In this document: one piece after another, positions 61,720 through 64,000 of the stretch | How the letters are laid out: each line of letters opens with the position of its first letter | Numbering within the stretch: the first letter of the stretch is position 1 | Assembly (NCBI RefSeq): GCF_014205845.1 | Contig: NZ_JACHCR010000017.1 | Span: 1-64,000, forward strand | DNA from: Mucilaginibacter cryoferens | Lineage (GTDB): Bacteria; Bacteroidota; Bacteroidia; Sphingobacteriales; Sphingobacteriaceae | Reading direction: 5' to 3' | DNA: 64,000 nucleotides | Made by a program: the position numbers and the translations under genes | Notes under the pieces: model-generated | Databases searched by the model: none | Seen by the model: only the letters and a program-made list of their open reading frames with translations | Told to the model about the DNA's origin: nothing

Positions 61720-62634
61720 TTAAACCCAGTTGATGCCTTTTTTTAATAAAGATAGCGTTCTTTCTTCCTCGCTGCCAGGTGTTGCCTGGTGGTTATACAC
61801 CCATTTGGCTGTAGGCGGCAGGCTCATTAATATAGATTCGATACGTCCATTGGTCTCCAGGCCAAATTTGGTGCCTGCATCATAAACCAGGTTAAACTCG
61901 GTATATCTGCTGCGGCGTTGGTATTGCCAAAGTTGTTGTTCGTCTGTAAAAGCTTTATCCCTGTTACGGTTTACCAATTCGATGTAAGTAGGTATAAAAG
62001 ATCTTCCTAATGCTTTTGAAAAATCAAATATGTTTTCCCAACTCAACTCGTCATTAGCGGTTAAGCGGTCGTAAAAAATGCCGCCTATACCCCGGGTTTC
62101 GTTACGGTGTTTAATGTAGAAATAATCGTCGGCCCAAAGCTTAAAGCGATGATAAAAATCATGGTAATAGCTGTCGCAAACGGCTTTTAGATTACCGTGG
62201 AAGAACTTTGCATCCTCATCAATAACATAGTGAGGTGTAAGGTCAATGCCTCCACCAAACCATCTTACGGGCTTGTCTAAACCACCCATTGTTGATGGCA
62301 TTTCAAAATAGCGGATATTCATGTGAATGATAGGCACCATTGGATGATTTGGGTGGATCACGATAGAAACCCCCGTGGCAAAAAAATCATCAGATTCAAC
62401 CTGTAGCGCCTTTTTCATATTGTCAGGAAGCTGACCATGTACGGCCGAAAAGTTTACACCTCCCTTTTCAAAAATGTTGCCATTTTGGATAATACGTGTG
62501 CGACCGCCGCCACCGCCTTCCCGCTCCCACTTTTCCTCTTCGAACTTAGCCTGCCCGTCGGTTAGTTCAAGCGCTGCACATATCTCGTCTTGTATCTGCT
62601 GGTAATCGGCTGCTATTTGTTCTTTGTTAATCAT
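61720..62634 (-). CDS. hemF: Oxygen-dependent coproporphyrinogen III oxidase
   Basis: A 304-residue enzyme converting coproporphyrinogen III to protoporphyrinogen IX in haem synthesis, using oxygen. Family sections: EREGGGGGRTRI, MHMNIRYFEM-type (here IHMNIRYFEM), GGGIDLTPHYV, RGIGGIFYDRL and FGLETNGRIESILMSLPP. I chose ATG 62634 because the extension to TTG 62679 has no family match. An aerobic lifestyle is implied. The next upstream gene (MFS) is 98 nt away. Confidence 0.95.
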   Translation of the reverse strand: MINKEQIAADYQQIQDEICAALELTDGQAKFEEEKWEREGGGGGRTRIIQNGNIFEKGGVNFSAVHGQLPDNMKKALQVESDDFFATGVSIVIHPNHPMVPIIHMNIRYFEMPSTMGGLDKPVRWFGGGIDLTPHYVIDEDAKFFHGNLKAVCDSYYHDFYHRFKLWADDYFYIKHRNETRGIGGIFYDRLTANDELSWENIFDFSKALGRSFIPTYIELVNRNRDKAFTDEQQLWQYQRRSRYTEFNLVYDAGTKFGLETNGRIESILMSLPPTAKWVYNHQATPGSEEERTLSLLKKGINWV

Positions 62635-62731
62635 TAAGTAATGATTTATTGAATTTGTAAAGATTGAAAAAATTAACAAACTATTATTACACAGTTTTTA
62701 ATTGAATAACCCGATAATTAAATGGTGAAAG

Positions 62732-63964
62732 TTAGCTGATCTCTACGTAATCTAAATCTTTGCCAAATGTTTCCTTTAGCTGACTTAACGATAGTAAAGC
62801 AATAACGGTAAGTATGCCCATCATGATATATCCGCTGGTTACCATGCCGTAATGACCAACAAATGCGCCAAAGGCTAAATTAATGGGTATTAAAGATCCT
62901 CTTACAAAATTAGGTACAGTAGTTGTAACTGTTGAGCGAATGTTGGTGCCAAATTGCTCTGCCGCAATGGTAACAAACGTAGCCCAGTAACCAACAGAGC
63001 AGCCCATAAAGAAACATAACCAAACAAAGCGATCGTTGGTTAAGTCTTTAGAATTTAAATAACATATAACGCTTACTACCGATAGGAGTAAAAATACTGC
63101 CATGGTTAACTTTCTCGATTTTGTGACCTGTGCAAGTAATCCCGCAAAAATATCACCAACCGCTATGCCTATGTAGGTATACAACACACCATTAGCTGCA
63201 CTCAGGGGCTCTTTAGCGCCCATGGCTTTGCCAAACTCTGGCGATAGTGTAACCAACACGCCTACTACGTACCAAAGCGGTGCTCCTATTAAAATACAGT
63301 AAATATATTTTTTGAACCTGTGCCAGTTAGTGAAAAGCATAAAGAAATCCCCTTTAGATACCTCACTTCGTTCCATATTTTTAAACATGCCAGATTCAAA
63401 GGTGCCTATCCTTAGCAATAATAAAACAATGCCCAGACAACCGCCCACCCGATAAGCATTTTGCCAGCCGTGTTTAGCAACTATTACCGCGGCGGCCGCG
63501 CCAAACAAGCCAATTACGGCAACTATCATGGTTCCGTAGCCGCGTTTTTCTTTACTCAAAGTTTCGGTTACCAGGGTAATGCCTGCGCCAAGTTCGCCGG
63601 CGAGGCCAATGCCCGCGATAAAACGAACCAATGCATAGGTATTTACATCGTGTACATAGGCATTTGCAAAATTTGCTATAGAGTACAATAGAATAGAACC
63701 AAAAAGAACTTTAATACGCCCTAATTTATCACCAATTACACCCCATAAAATGCCGCCAAGCAAAAGACCGAACATTTGTACGTTAATAATAAACACCCCT
63801 TTAGGCAACACATCGGCAGCAGATACGCCAATATCTAACAAACTGGCTTTGCGTACTATCGAGAACACTAAAAGATCATAGATATCAACAAAATAACCCA
63901 GTGAAGCAACAAGTACCAGGAATATCATATTTCTTGTGGCCTTGGCGGCGGTAGCGTCAGTCAT
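62732..63964 (-). CDS. MFS-family transporter
   Basis: A 410-residue protein with about twelve membrane segments. The MFS loop-2/3 pattern GVIGDKLGRIKVL is at about 80-92. The segment GIGLAGELGAGITLVTETLSKEKRG is typical of the sugar/acid symporter branch. The substrate is not evident. The gene starts 36 nt from the window's right end, with an ATG at 63964. Confidence 0.88.
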   Translation of the reverse strand: MTDATAAKATRNMIFLVLVASLGYFVDIYDLLVFSIVRKASLLDIGVSAADVLPKGVFIINVQMFGLLLGGILWGVIGDKLGRIKVLFGSILLYSIANFANAYVHDVNTYALVRFIAGIGLAGELGAGITLVTETLSKEKRGYGTMIVAVIGLFGAAAAVIVAKHGWQNAYRVGGCLGIVLLLLRIGTFESGMFKNMERSEVSKGDFFMLFTNWHRFKKYIYCILIGAPLWYVVGVLVTLSPEFGKAMGAKEPLSAANGVLYTYIGIAVGDIFAGLLAQVTKSRKLTMAVFLLLSVVSVICYLNSKDLTNDRFVWLCFFMGCSVGYWATFVTIAAEQFGTNIRSTVTTTVPNFVRGSLIPINLAFGAFVGHYGMVTSGYIMMGILTVIALLSLSQLKETFGKDLDYVEIS

Positions 63965-64000
63965 AATTGTAATAATTGGATGGCTAAAGTAGCAGAATTA

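Overview
The window looks like chromosomal DNA from a Bacteroidota bacterium, most likely of the Sphingobacteriaceae (Mucilaginibacter/Pedobacter type). The pointers are a giant secreted protein with a type IX secretion (T9SS) C-terminal sorting domain, Bacteroidota-specific families (DUF6377, DUF6580, DUF6660, outer-membrane carboxypeptidase-regulatory-like/TonB receptors), a histone H1-like small protein, -7 boxes of the TAnnTTTG type, few Shine-Dalgarno sites, and a GC content around 40-45%. It is mostly ordinary core and accessory chromosome. No phage, transposase, CRISPR array or tRNA gene was seen.

Layout. 1-2 kb: a 5'-truncated TldD-like peptidase gene next to an intact PmbA/TldE partner. 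2-8.6 kb: a GH16 glucanase and a 1769-residue Ig-repeat T9SS cargo protein. 8.7-13.6 kb: a SWIM-SNF2 helicase, a methyltransferase, a DUF3892-like protein and an unlisted 56-residue membrane micro-ORF. 13.8-17.3 kb: an exported phosphoesterase paired with a di-haem peroxidase lipoprotein, then a 58-residue histone H1-like protein. 17.5-19.3 kb: an AraC regulator divergent from a methionine aminopeptidase. 20-22.9 kb: an outer-membrane barrel protein, then a decayed radical-SAM peptide-maturase relic. 22.9-28.9 kb: a heavy-metal efflux operon (DUF6660, CzcA fused to a TolC-like channel, adaptor). 29-34.7 kb: a PQQ-type propeller, a DUF6377 regulator, a sugar isomerase, a DUF1080 lipoprotein and an azurin-like cupredoxin. 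34.7-35.9 kb: a DoxX-like membrane protein.

36-39.5 kb is the translation operon thrS-infC-rpmI-rplT. 40.6-43.5 kb is a cobalamin unit: a well-formed Bacteroidota promoter, a B12 riboswitch, a BtuB-like receptor and a DUF6580 membrane protein. A zinc-ligand-free sirtuin, a long inverted repeat and a Dph6-like PP-loop enzyme follow. 46.7-51.6 kb is a tightly packed six-gene run (free methionine sulfoxide reductase, alpha/beta hydrolase, 3-methyladenine glycosylase, kynureninase, bestrophin, class II HDAC-like). 51.5-54.6 kb (minus) holds a MATE exporter, an AlbA_2 protein, a GNAT and a DUF4442 protein. 54.7-56 kb has a small lipoprotein and a 5'-truncated glycosyltransferase. 56.1-64 kb (minus) holds MFS, hemF, a small secreted protein and a gyrA-TPR-TPR operon.

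Most notable for a second look: the radical-SAM relic with its CX3CX2C motif broken by a stop; the internal signal-peptide-like segment joining the RND and TolC halves of the CzcA fusion; the riboswitch-btuB-DUF6580 unit; the lysine at the quinolone-binding Ser83 position of GyrA; three genes whose -7 boxes lie 4-6 nt before the start codon (candidate leaderless mRNAs); and several small genes easy to miss.
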